The translations under genes were made by a program, and so were the position numbers. From an uncultured Latescibacterota bacterium (GTDB taxonomy: Bacteria; Latescibacterota; UBA2968; UBA8231): 64,000 bases of DNA. The DNA is taken from assembly GCA_951813615.1 (NCBI GenBank), contig OX638377.1, positions 1,302,001 to 1,366,000 of the forward strand, given 5' to 3'. Positions 25,485 to 33,154 of this stretch are shown piece after piece. The notes beneath the pieces were generated by a model. It did not search any database, was not told where the DNA came from, and worked only from the letters and a program-made list of their open reading frames with translations. The first letter of the stretch is position 1, and each line of letters opens with the position of its first letter.

Positions 25485-26333
25485 ATGATCACGCCCCTGC
25501 GCATTGCTCATCGCGGCGCATCCGGTCCGGGACTGGCGCCTGAGAACACGCTGGCCGCTTGCGAAAAGGCCCTCCAGCTCGGCGTCGATATCCTCGAAAT
25601 CGATGTCCACGCCACTCGCGACGGCCAGATCGTGGTCTTGCACGACGCAGCACTGGACCGGACGACTAATGGTACGGGGCTGGTCGCCGACCTCTTGGGC
25701 GAGGAAGTGCGCGAATTCGATGCTGGTCGCTGGTTTAGCGCTGATTTTGCCGGCGAGCGCGTTCCCCTGCTCGAAGAGGTTCTCGACTTGGCGCGTAATC
25801 AGGCCCTCGTGCTGATAGAGATCAAGGCCGACGGCATTGCCGAGCGCGTCCTGCAGGTGATTGAAGCGGCGAATGCGACCGAGCGCGTCGTGGTACAAGC
25901 GTTCAATCCGCAAACCGTCCAGCGGTTCAATTTGCTCGCGCCGACCCTGCCCACGGCCCTGTTGGTCGGCCAGTTGCCGACTACGCCCTCGCGGGTGCGT
26001 GCGCGCCGCCTCGTGCGCCAAGTGTTGCAAGTGGGAGCCAACGCACTGGCGATGTGGTACGCGGCGCTGACCCCGCCCTTCCTCGAAGAGATGCGCCAGC
26101 GGGGCATTGCGGTCTGGGTTTGGACCGTTGACGAGGATCTTGCCATGCGCGATTTGGCGACTATGGGGGTGCAAGGGATCATCACCAATCGGCCAGACCA
26201 GCTCAATCGAGTACTCGACGAACTGGTCGCCGACGGGCAATTGCGGCCGCCCTCGGGTCGGCGCGTCAAGCGCAGTCGCTGGGGTCGCCGCCGCCAATTG
26301 CGCAAGCTCAAGGCAGCCAAGCGGGGCCGCTGA
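25485..26333 (+). CDS. Glycerophosphodiester phosphodiesterase, cytosolic type
   Basis: 282 aa from the ATG at 25485. It has no signal peptide. Catalytic elements: RIAHRGASGPGLAPENTLAA, DILEIDVHATRDGQIVVLHD and TTNGTG near the start, and GVQGIITNRPDQL at the end of the barrel. The last 25 residues are highly basic (RRVKRSRWGRRRQLRKLK). It probably hydrolyses glycerophosphodiesters to glycerol-3-phosphate inside the cell. It is a paralogue of the anchored enzyme at 2574-3485. Confidence 0.93.
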   Translation: MITPLRIAHRGASGPGLAPENTLAACEKALQLGVDILEIDVHATRDGQIVVLHDAALDRTTNGTGLVADLLGEEVREFDAGRWFSADFAGERVPLLEEVLDLARNQALVLIEIKADGIAERVLQVIEAANATERVVVQAFNPQTVQRFNLLAPTLPTALLVGQLPTTPSRVRARRLVRQVLQVGANALAMWYAALTPPFLEEMRQRGIAVWVWTVDEDLAMRDLATMGVQGIITNRPDQLNRVLDELVADGQLRPPSGRRVKRSRWGRRRQLRKLKAAKRGR

Positions 26334-26351
26334 GAAGCCGGGAGGGCGCAG

Positions 26352-26558
26352 ATGTTCTACACCTTGTTAGCCGTATTGTTGCTGGTCGTCGTGGTGCTGA
26401 AGTTTTGGTCGCCCTTTGGCCAGCGCTGCCCTCAGTGCCAAACCCGCCGGGAGGATGCGGAGTATCCCCTGTGTCCAAATTGTGGTTGGATCTACGAAGT
26501 GCCCGGGGAAGAAGACGAGGATTTTGCGCCGGACGACGAGGAAAATGCGAGATTCTGA
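26352..26558 (+). CDS. Small membrane protein with zinc ribbon
   Basis: 68 aa. One N-terminal helix (2-17), then a treble-cysteine pattern RCPQCQ...YPLCPNCGW that forms a zinc-ribbon, and an acidic tail (EEDEDFAPDDEE). It is placed 18 bases after the phosphodiesterase with a GGAGGG ribosome site. Function unknown. Confidence 0.7.
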   Translation: MFYTLLAVLLLVVVVLKFWSPFGQRCPQCQTRREDAEYPLCPNCGWIYEVPGEEDEDFAPDDEENARF

Positions 26559-26586
26559 AGGGCGCAAAGCCGCGTTGCCGCGCCCT
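26559..26586 (+). terminator. Stem-loop, possible terminator
   Basis: 7-bp GC-rich arms AGGGCGC (26559-26565) and GCGCCCT (26580-26586) right after the stop of the zinc-ribbon gene, followed by only a short T-run (GTTT). Weak as a Rho-independent terminator. Confidence 0.35.
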
Positions 26587-26594
26587 GTTTGCGC

Positions 26595-26623
26595 TTGACA
26601 ATCCCCTGTAGTTCCCTTTAGAT
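26595..26623 (+). promoter_or_regulatory. Putative sigma-70 promoter for the lipoprotein gene
   Basis: Consensus -35 TTGACA (26595-26600), a 17-base spacer and -10 TTAGAT (26618-26623), about 50 bases before the lipoprotein ATG. Confidence 0.6.
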
Positions 26624-26676
26624 TGTTTTTGATATATCAGGGAAGCACAGAACGTTCAAACTCAGGAAGGTGGACC

Positions 26677-27300
26677 ATGAAAATGCGGGCAATATCGCTG
26701 TTTGTCGCCGTCGCGGTTTTGGCGGGCTGTGACGACCCCCCCACAGCTGAGCTAGATGCGGCCAAGCAGGCTCTCGACTCGGCCCGGACCGTCGGTGCCG
26801 AGCGCTTTGCCGCCAACGAATACTCGGCCGCGCAGCGCGCGTACAGCGAAGCCGAAACAACGACCAACACCGAAGCGGAGCGCTTTTTCCTCTTCAAGGA
26901 CTTTGAGCAGGCGCGAACGCAAATCGCCGATGCCAAGAGCAAGGCCATGCAGGCGGAGTCGTCTGCGGAAGCTGAAAAGCAACGCCAGCGGGAGTCGGCC
27001 GAAGCCGCGATTGCCGCTGCCCGCGACGCGATCGTTGCTGCATATACCAGCCTAGAGGAAGCGCCGGCTGGCAAGGGCACGGAAGCTGACATTGAGGAAC
27101 TAAGCGCTGAGTTAAGCATGGCCGACGCCGATGTAGAAGCGGCCGAAGCTGCGGTGGCCAGCGAGAATTTCTCTGATGCCGAGTCCCTCGCCGAGAGCGC
27201 GGATCTGAAGGCCACGGAGGTCGCAGACGGCGTGATGGTGGCCGTGGATAGATATCACGCGCTGGTCGAGGAGATGCGCCCTTGGTACGAGCGCTTCTGA
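26677..27300 (+). CDS. Coiled-coil lipoprotein, DUF4398-like
   Basis: 207 aa from the ATG at 26677, chosen for AGGAAGGTGG just upstream and for the signal peptide it gives. The lipobox VLAGC puts the lipidated Cys near residue 18. The mature part is almost entirely Ala/Glu-rich helix (SARTVGAERFAANEYSAAQR, then two more helical blocks) like DUF4398/periplasmic spacer proteins. It precedes two L,D-transpeptidase-type genes, so a cell-envelope role is likely. Confidence 0.75.
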   Translation: MKMRAISLFVAVAVLAGCDDPPTAELDAAKQALDSARTVGAERFAANEYSAAQRAYSEAETTTNTEAERFFLFKDFEQARTQIADAKSKAMQAESSAEAEKQRQRESAEAAIAAARDAIVAAYTSLEEAPAGKGTEADIEELSAELSMADADVEAAEAAVASENFSDAESLAESADLKATEVADGVMVAVDRYHALVEEMRPWYERF

Positions 27301-27304
27301 GTGT

Positions 27305-27904
27305 GTGCCATTGCAAGCTCTAGTTACAGGCGGCCGGGAATTGCTCCCGGTCGCTTTATTTTTTTCCGCACTGCTGTGGGGGCCACTCGCCGCACGTGCG
27401 TCCGCGCTCTCGTTAGAGCATCAGCAACTGGTGCAAGCCGTTGAGCGCCACGACTTAGCTACGCCCTACGTCGTCATCAACACCCAAGACAATCTAATCC
27501 TGCTGCGCGAGGGGGAGCAGGTGTTGCGCCAAGCTGATTGCGCAACGGGCAGCGGCCGCAAGCTCGAAGGTGCCAAGCGATGGCATCGCTGGACCTTCGA
27601 CACCCCCAAAGGCCGCTTCGCCATCCGCCGCAAAGTAGCCGATCCTTTGTGGACTCGTCCAACTTGGTTCTTCGTCGAAAACGACGAGGAGATCCCAATC
27701 TTCGCCGAGGACCCGAGGCGGTTTCAACGCGGGGTCTTGGGCTCGTACGCCTTGTACTTTCTCAAGGATTTTATGATTCACGGCACGCTCTTTGAAATCA
27801 ACTTGGGCAAGAGCATCACCCACGGCTGCGTCCGGGTGGGCAGTGAGGATCTGGAGTACCTGTACGAAGCCGTCGAAATCGGCTGGCCGGTCTTTATCTA
27901 CTAG
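27305..27904 (+). CDS. L,D-transpeptidase (YkuD)
   Basis: 199 aa with a GTG start 4 bases after the lipoprotein stop. A signal peptide or anchor (about 12-32) precedes the YkuD domain: YVVINTQDNLILLREGEQVL, KGRFAIRRK, and the catalytic region FMIHGTLFEINLGKSITHGC with His159, His173 and Cys175 followed by VRVGSEDLEYLY. The family crosslinks peptidoglycan 3-3 or attaches lipoproteins, acting in the periplasm; the lipoprotein next door could be a substrate or partner. Confidence 0.88.
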   Translation: MPLQALVTGGRELLPVALFFSALLWGPLAARASALSLEHQQLVQAVERHDLATPYVVINTQDNLILLREGEQVLRQADCATGSGRKLEGAKRWHRWTFDTPKGRFAIRRKVADPLWTRPTWFFVENDEEIPIFAEDPRRFQRGVLGSYALYFLKDFMIHGTLFEINLGKSITHGCVRVGSEDLEYLYEAVEIGWPVFIY

Positions 27905-27914
27905 CGAATTAGCG

Positions 27915-28436
27915 ATGAAGCACCTAGCGTTGTTCTGGGCTTTGGCGTGCGGCGCGAGCGCGGCGTCGGCCGAGGACTTGGCCTATGTCAACGCCGCGTT
28001 GCGGGCTTGGTTGCAGGCCATAGAAGCGGACGCGCCGTACTTGCTGGTGGATCGGGGCGCGGGTGAGTTGCGGCTGATGCACGAGAAGGCGCTCTTGCGG
28101 CGCGTGCCGATCACAGCCGACTCCCTTGGAGTACAGCCGTCGGTGCAATCCTCGCTCGAGGCCCGGTTGCGGCGCTATCGACATAGTAACCCTTGGCGAG
28201 GCTTGGTGTCTAGTCCGTTTGACTGGGAACAGAATTTGGTCACCGACGCCTCGGCTGCCAGTGCCCTGTACTTCGCGAGCGGGCTGCTGATCTACGCCAG
28301 TCCGGCGTGGCACCGTCCAAGTGCTATGGACCTGCAAATCGGGGTCGATGATTTGCGTGCGCTGTACAATGCTTGTGGCCCAGGCACTCCGATTGTCGTC
28401 CTGCCTGCCAACTGGAGAGAGGGGCCGCCGCAGTGA
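27915..28436 (+). CDS. Degenerate YkuD-like periplasmic protein (probable pseudo-enzyme)
   Basis: 173 aa from the ATG at 27915, with a signal peptide (MKHLALFWALACGASAASA). PYLLVDRGAGELRLMHEKAL resembles the first YkuD strands, and the end LQIGVDDLRALYNACGPGTP lines up with VRVGSEDLEYLYEAVEIGWP of the neighbouring enzyme. The catalytic HG...HGC residues are missing: the matching stretch reads LLIYASPAWHRPSAMD. It therefore looks like an inactive paralogue of the upstream transpeptidase, 10 bases away. Similarity was judged by eye. Confidence 0.6.
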   Translation: MKHLALFWALACGASAASAEDLAYVNAALRAWLQAIEADAPYLLVDRGAGELRLMHEKALLRRVPITADSLGVQPSVQSSLEARLRRYRHSNPWRGLVSSPFDWEQNLVTDASAASALYFASGLLIYASPAWHRPSAMDLQIGVDDLRALYNACGPGTPIVVLPANWREGPPQ

Positions 28437-29719
28437 CCTTGCACTTTGGTGCGGCGACCGCAGACATCACGCCGCCGGTCGGCATCGCAATGGGCGGGTA
28501 CTGGGGGCGGCGATCCGGGGCCACGCACATTCGCGACCGCCTCATGGCCAAGGCCCTCGTCTGTGGCCAAGGCGCGTCGCGCGTCGCCCTTGTCGCCGTC
28601 GATTTGGTGGGATTGGACGCGGATGTTGTGCGGGTGATTCGGGAGAAGATAGGACGTGCCACCGACATTGAAGGTGCGGCCATCATGATCTGCGCTTCCC
28701 ACACCCACGCCGGTCCGCTGACCTTTCCCTTCCGGGGTATGGGGCGCATCGACAGTGGCTATTTGGAGCAGGTTGTGGACGCCGTGGTGGAGGTGGTGGT
28801 AGGTGCTGCTGCCGACAGCCGACCGGGCCGTTTGTACTATGCGCGCCCTCAAGTGCAGATCGGCATCAACCGCCGCGAACCGCACCCGCAGGGTACGCGG
28901 ATCGGGCAAAATCCCGCTGGTCCGGTCGTGCCCTACGCACACGTGTTGCGTTTTGTCGCTGCCGATGGCACAGGGGCCACGATCTTCAACCACGCCTGTC
29001 ATCCGGTAGTCTTGGGCTACGACAACCTCCAGATCAGCAGCGACTTTGCCGGTGTGGCGGCGCGCTACATCGAGGCGCAGACCGGCGATCAAGCTCTCTT
29101 TGTCAACGGTGCCTGCGGCGATGTAAACCCGCGAATCACCAACGGCTCGTTTGCCGATGTGGAGAGTTTAGGGCAGGAGTTGGGGCGGGCTGTGCTGGAG
29201 GGGCGGGCTGCGGCTGTGCCCGTGGAGGTCTCGGCGCTGCGCTGGGCGCACGAGCGGTTGGACTTGCCGTTGCGGCCCCTGCCGCCGCGTTGGCGTGCTG
29301 AGGTAGAGAAATTCAAGTGGCACCTGCGGGCGCGTTTGGCGCGGGGCAGCGAGGTATCCAAAGCGCAGCTCGAATGGGCTGTGGCTATGCGCAAATGGGT
29401 GCAAGCTGGCGCGGAGTGCGCCCGGGTCCAGTCCTTTGAGATGCAGGCATTGGCCCTCGGCGAGTTGGTTCTTTTGGGTATGGAAGGTGAACTTTTTGCG
29501 CGCTGTCAGCTCGACTTGGAGGCCGCGCATGAGCCAGCCGTCTTGTGCGGCTTTGCCAATGGCTGCATTGGCTACGTGCCCACGGCCGACGAGTACGCGC
29601 GCGGCGGCTACGAGATCGACCTAGCTTACAAGTTCTATCCGAGCGTGCAGATGATCGCGCCGGCGAGCGAGTCGCTGATACGGCAGCGGGCTGCGGCGTT
29701 GATAGCAAAGGTGCGCTAG
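28433..29719 (+). CDS. Neutral/alkaline ceramidase-like protein
   Basis: 428 aa from a GTG at 28433 overlapping the previous stop (GTGA), with GGAGAGAGG upstream. The family N-terminus FGAATADITPPVGIAMGGYW is followed by the zinc-binding ICASHTHAGP, NHACHPVVLG and NGACGDVNPR; the C-terminal part has GFANGCIGYVPTADEY. No signal peptide is evident. True ceramidases cleave the amide of ceramide; many bacterial members of this family in carbohydrate-related loci have unknown substrates. Confidence 0.88.
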   Translation: MTLHFGAATADITPPVGIAMGGYWGRRSGATHIRDRLMAKALVCGQGASRVALVAVDLVGLDADVVRVIREKIGRATDIEGAAIMICASHTHAGPLTFPFRGMGRIDSGYLEQVVDAVVEVVVGAAADSRPGRLYYARPQVQIGINRREPHPQGTRIGQNPAGPVVPYAHVLRFVAADGTGATIFNHACHPVVLGYDNLQISSDFAGVAARYIEAQTGDQALFVNGACGDVNPRITNGSFADVESLGQELGRAVLEGRAAAVPVEVSALRWAHERLDLPLRPLPPRWRAEVEKFKWHLRARLARGSEVSKAQLEWAVAMRKWVQAGAECARVQSFEMQALALGELVLLGMEGELFARCQLDLEAAHEPAVLCGFANGCIGYVPTADEYARGGYEIDLAYKFYPSVQMIAPASESLIRQRAAALIAKVR

Positions 29720-29737
29720 CTTACAACAGGAGGAGTT

Positions 29738-30412
29738 ATGCGCGACCTAGAGATGCTCTACGATCAAGTTCCGGCGACGCGGTGCGCGGGTACGGGTGAT
29801 TGCTGCTGGCTCACGGACGAGGAGTTCGACAACTACTACGCCACCATGTTCCCGCTCTACCGGGCCGAATACGTTCACATCGTCGCCTATGTGGAGCAGC
29901 ACTTTTCCCCGCAGCGTCGCCAAGAGTTGCTGAGCTTTACCGAGGAGCGGCCTCGCCGCTGTCCCTTTCTCGGCGAGAACCATAGCTGTACTATCTATCC
30001 GGTGCGCCCGCTGATCTGCCGCACGTACGGGGCGATGAATCCGGTCTCGATTGCCCGGCAAGCTATTGCGCATCAGGGTGCTTTGCCCTCGGCGCAAATT
30101 CGCGCCTTTGTGCGGCGCGAGGCCGGTATGGTGTGTCCGCGGGTGGCGGTGCTGGAGCCGGAAAAGGTCGCGCGGCACGCCCGCATGCTCATGGAGGGGA
30201 CGTACGATTATGAGTTGGCGCGGCTTAGCGCCGAGGTGGAACTGGCAGGTGCGGAGCGCAAACGGTTCTTCCAACGGCTCACCGGTCGGAAAGAGTGGCC
30301 GCTGCGCTGGTCTTGGGGAGGCTTTAATACGCTGCGATTTTCTACGCTGGCGTGGCTGCGCCAGTACTTTGCTGCGTATTGGAAAAAGGCTGAGTTAATC
30401 GATCAAAAGTGA
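29738..30412 (+). CDS. YkgJ-family Cys-cluster protein
   Basis: 224 aa, preceded by AGGAGGAG. The cysteine pattern is typical: RCAGTGDCCWL near the start, then RRCPFLGENHSCTIYPVRP and LICRTYG, giving the CxxxxxCC...C...C...C set thought to chelate zinc or iron. The C-terminal half is charged helix. Function unknown; the family accompanies diverse operons. Confidence 0.82.
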   Translation: MRDLEMLYDQVPATRCAGTGDCCWLTDEEFDNYYATMFPLYRAEYVHIVAYVEQHFSPQRRQELLSFTEERPRRCPFLGENHSCTIYPVRPLICRTYGAMNPVSIARQAIAHQGALPSAQIRAFVRREAGMVCPRVAVLEPEKVARHARMLMEGTYDYELARLSAEVELAGAERKRFFQRLTGRKEWPLRWSWGGFNTLRFSTLAWLRQYFAAYWKKAELIDQK

Positions 30413-30431
30413 TGCGAAAGGAGATTGCACC

Positions 30432-31589
30432 ATGCAACATTACCGAGTCGCTATTTTGGGCTGCCGCGGCCGAGGCACGGCTGCGGGTCGCGCGTATCAC
30501 CAGCATCCCCGCACTGAGGTTGTGGCATTGTGCGACCTTGTGCCCGAGCTGTTGGCAACCCTCGGCGACGAGTTAGGGGTTGCGGCCCGCTATGACGACC
30601 TCGACCGGATGATCGAGACCGAGTCTCCGGACATTGTCGCCATTCCCACGGGTACTGAGTTCCACTATCCGCTGGCTATGCGGGTGCTGGAGCACGGAGT
30701 CCACATCGACATTGAAAAGCCGATCTGCACGACCTTGGCCGAGGCCGACGCGGTGTTGGCCAGAGCCGCGGAACAAGGGGTGCAAGTGGCCGTGCATCAC
30801 CAAGGGCGCAGCGGCGGTGCGCTGCAAGCGGTCAAAGCGGCGATTGCCGAGGGCCGGATTGGCGGCTTGCGCTATGTGCAGGGCAGCGGCAAGGGCTACT
30901 ACGGCGGCTACGGCCTGATGAATATTGCCACGCACTCGCTCAACGCCATGCTCGGCGTGGTTGGGCCGGTGCAGAGCGTGCAAGCCGTGGCCCTGACCGA
31001 TGGCCGTCCGATCACGCCCGAGGATGTGGTGCCGTCGCCGAGCGGCATGGGCTACATCGCCGGCGAGCACGTGACCGCGGCCCTTGCCTTTGAATGCGGG
31101 ATTTCGGGCACCCTCTTGCAGCACCGCTTCCCCAAGGTGGATTCAACGGCCTATATGATCGAGATCTACGGCACCGAGGGCCGGCTCTACTGGAAGAGCG
31201 GTGCCCCGTGGTTTTTGTCCACGCCGCACTTTGCCCCCGGCCAATCCGAGTGGCAGCCGCTCGCCCCCATAGTGCCCGAGCACTACGACCCGGCGGGTCC
31301 GGCTGCTGTGGAGGACTATCAGTTCGCCGACGAGTACGTGCAGGCGCTCGACGAGGGCCGTGCGCACGAGTGCTCGGGTAAAGCTGGCCGCCACGTGCTG
31401 GAGATATTGATGGGGATTTTCGAGTCGGGGGCACGAGGTCAGCGCGTGGATTTGCCGCAAGCAGACCGAGAGCACCCACTATTGCGCTGGCGCGAGGAAC
31501 ACGGTATGGGCTTGCCTAGCCCTATGCCGCGCCCGTATGCAGAGTGGCTTGCTGCCGAAGACTGCCGCTTGGGCCGGGGTGCGAGTTAG
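30432..31589 (+). CDS. Gfo/Idh/MocA-family oxidoreductase
   Basis: 385 aa. The Rossmann dinucleotide fold is at the start (VAILGCRGRGTAAGRAYHQH) and the family catalytic lysine motif appears in HVHIDIEKPICTTLAEAD. These NAD(P)-dependent enzymes oxidise or reduce sugars and inositols. It has an AAAGGAG ribosome site and follows the YkgJ gene by 19 bases. Its 3' end overlaps the convergent transporter gene by 4 bases. It is one of three such enzymes in the window. Confidence 0.9.
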   Translation: MQHYRVAILGCRGRGTAAGRAYHQHPRTEVVALCDLVPELLATLGDELGVAARYDDLDRMIETESPDIVAIPTGTEFHYPLAMRVLEHGVHIDIEKPICTTLAEADAVLARAAEQGVQVAVHHQGRSGGALQAVKAAIAEGRIGGLRYVQGSGKGYYGGYGLMNIATHSLNAMLGVVGPVQSVQAVALTDGRPITPEDVVPSPSGMGYIAGEHVTAALAFECGISGTLLQHRFPKVDSTAYMIEIYGTEGRLYWKSGAPWFLSTPHFAPGQSEWQPLAPIVPEHYDPAGPAAVEDYQFADEYVQALDEGRAHECSGKAGRHVLEILMGIFESGARGQRVDLPQADREHPLLRWREEHGMGLPSPMPRPYAEWLAAEDCRLGRGAS

Positions 31590-33040
31590 CCCGCCAATTT
31601 TCCCAGCAAGCCCCAACCGCTGACGGCGGAGGAGGCGATCAGTACCACGGTCGAGAGCACTGCGCCGATAAGGACCCAGGCGCGGGTGCGATAGGAGGCG
31701 GGCAGCTTGAAGTTGAGATAGATGGCTGCCACCATCATGATGGCAATGGCCAAGTTGGCGATGAGGAAGCCGGCGATCTGGGTCAGGATGTCGAAGGGGA
31801 TGTTGTTCCAGACGATGATCATGGTGGTGGCGAAGATGTAGAGGCAGATGACGCGCTTGATCGCCTGGTACTCCCAAGTGCGGTCGGGCCAGCGGGCGGC
31901 GAGAAACTCTTGCGCCACGCGGGCGTAGATTTCGGGCAGGGCTTGCAGGGTGCCCCATAGCGCGGCGAGGATGCAGACGTAGTAAATCCACACCAAACTC
32001 GGATGAATCTGTCGCCAGACGTGGGCTTGGTGCGTCAGCAAGTTCCAGCCCTCAAAGCGGGTTTCGAGCGGGAAGAGCACAGCCGCCCCGGAAATCATAA
32101 AGGCCCCAGTGACAATGAAGAGGACCAGCGCTCCCAGCGCCACGTCCCAGCGCAGCGGCGCCACGCGTTGCCGCAGGTGGTGGATTTGCTGGGGATCGTC
32201 GGGTAGGTAGTCGATGGTCTCGCTGCGGGAGGCGCGGTCGCGGATGGCCTCGATATCTTGGTGGCCTGTCAGCCCCCACTTGTGCAGGCCGACCCAGTTG
32301 GCGTAGGCGATGTAGCTAATGACCCCGCCGCCGACGTAGCCAAAGGTGGTGCCCAACGTCAGCAGCGGATGCGCGACGGTGTCCGCGGGTGCCCACTCCG
32401 GGAAGGGCGGTAGGTCGCCAAAGCGGAAGGTCCCCACAAGCGCTGCGATAAAGTCTGGACGCACAATGAGGGTGCCGGCGATGGTGCCGGTGACTAGGAT
32501 CCCGCAGATGAGGAGCTGTTGCTTTTCGAGGCGTTCAAAGGACAGGCGGATGCCAAAGAGCAGCGCCAAGGCAATAAAGGCCGAGGTTATGGCGTTTTCC
32601 CAGAAGACTTCTTCCTCGCCAGCGGGCAGCATGTCGCGCAGCAGGAAGTGAAAGAGGTCGCCGCAGGGCTTGGAGACGGGTACCCAGGCGAGGGGCGCGC
32701 CGATCATCTCAAATAGCAGAATGGTCAACAGCAGCCATCCGCGCGGCCCGGGCAGGCGCACGAGGCGGTGGCCGATCAGCTCGCCGCTGACGGCTGTGTA
32801 GCGGCCGATCAGATAGGTGAAGAAGACGCCCTTGACCAAGCAACTGAGCAAGACCATCCACAACAAGCCATAGCCGGCCCAAGCACCGGCCCGCACCACG
32901 ACGATGGTCTCGCCAGCGCCGATGGCGACCGAGGCGACGATGGCCGCGGGGCCGAAGACGGCGAGCATACCTAAGAGTTTCTTCAGCGACCAAGACTGGG
33001 CGAAGACGCCTTCGGGCGGCGGGATTTCTACTTTGTTCAT
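31586..33040 (-). CDS. Nramp-related membrane transporter (divergent)
   Basis: 484 aa with about 11 transmembrane helices. The N-terminal FGPAAIVASVAIGAGETIVV matches the first Nramp helix by position, but the metal-binding DPGN is replaced by GAGE; helix 6 (FGYVGGGVISYIAYANW) likewise lacks the canonical MPH. It belongs to the Nramp-like group common in Planctomycetes and Poribacteria, whose substrate is not established. The ATG at 33040 overlaps the stop of a 22-codon leader frame (ATGA). Confidence 0.78.
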   Translation of the reverse strand: MNKVEIPPPEGVFAQSWSLKKLLGMLAVFGPAAIVASVAIGAGETIVVVRAGAWAGYGLLWMVLLSCLVKGVFFTYLIGRYTAVSGELIGHRLVRLPGPRGWLLLTILLFEMIGAPLAWVPVSKPCGDLFHFLLRDMLPAGEEEVFWENAITSAFIALALLFGIRLSFERLEKQQLLICGILVTGTIAGTLIVRPDFIAALVGTFRFGDLPPFPEWAPADTVAHPLLTLGTTFGYVGGGVISYIAYANWVGLHKWGLTGHQDIEAIRDRASRSETIDYLPDDPQQIHHLRQRVAPLRWDVALGALVLFIVTGAFMISGAAVLFPLETRFEGWNLLTHQAHVWRQIHPSLVWIYYVCILAALWGTLQALPEIYARVAQEFLAARWPDRTWEYQAIKRVICLYIFATTMIIVWNNIPFDILTQIAGFLIANLAIAIMMVAAIYLNFKLPASYRTRAWVLIGAVLSTVVLIASSAVSGWGLLGKLAG

Positions 33041-33105
33041 GCGAGAGGATGCGCTTTACAGAGAGGAATAAAGCTCTGGACGATGATGCTGAGGCGTGAA
33101 TTCAT
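33037..33105 (-). pseudogene. Fossil 5' end of a Gfo/Idh gene, now a 22-codon leader ORF
   Basis: Reads MNSRLSIIVQSFIPLCKAHP plus two residues and a stop. It matches the start of the intact oxidoreductase at 37653-38840 (AQSFIPLFKAHPLV), with a short in-frame deletion in the dinucleotide loop. The DNA upstream is also conserved (33106-33150 versus 38841-38885). The rest of the gene is gone. Its stop overlaps the transporter ATG, so it could couple translation of the transporter. Confidence 0.7.
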
Positions 33106-33113
33106 GGTGGGGC

Positions 33114-33142
33114 AAGATACAGCGGGCGGATGGGCGACGCAA
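33114..33142 (-). promoter_or_regulatory. Conserved promoter-like element before the leader ORF
   Basis: Minus strand -35 TTGCGT (33137-33142), 17-base spacer, -10 TATCTT (33114-33119), 8 bases before the leader ATG. The same arrangement precedes the intact Gfo/Idh gene. The short distance implies a nearly leaderless transcript. Confidence 0.5.
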
Positions 33143-33154
33143 TAGGCCACGCGC

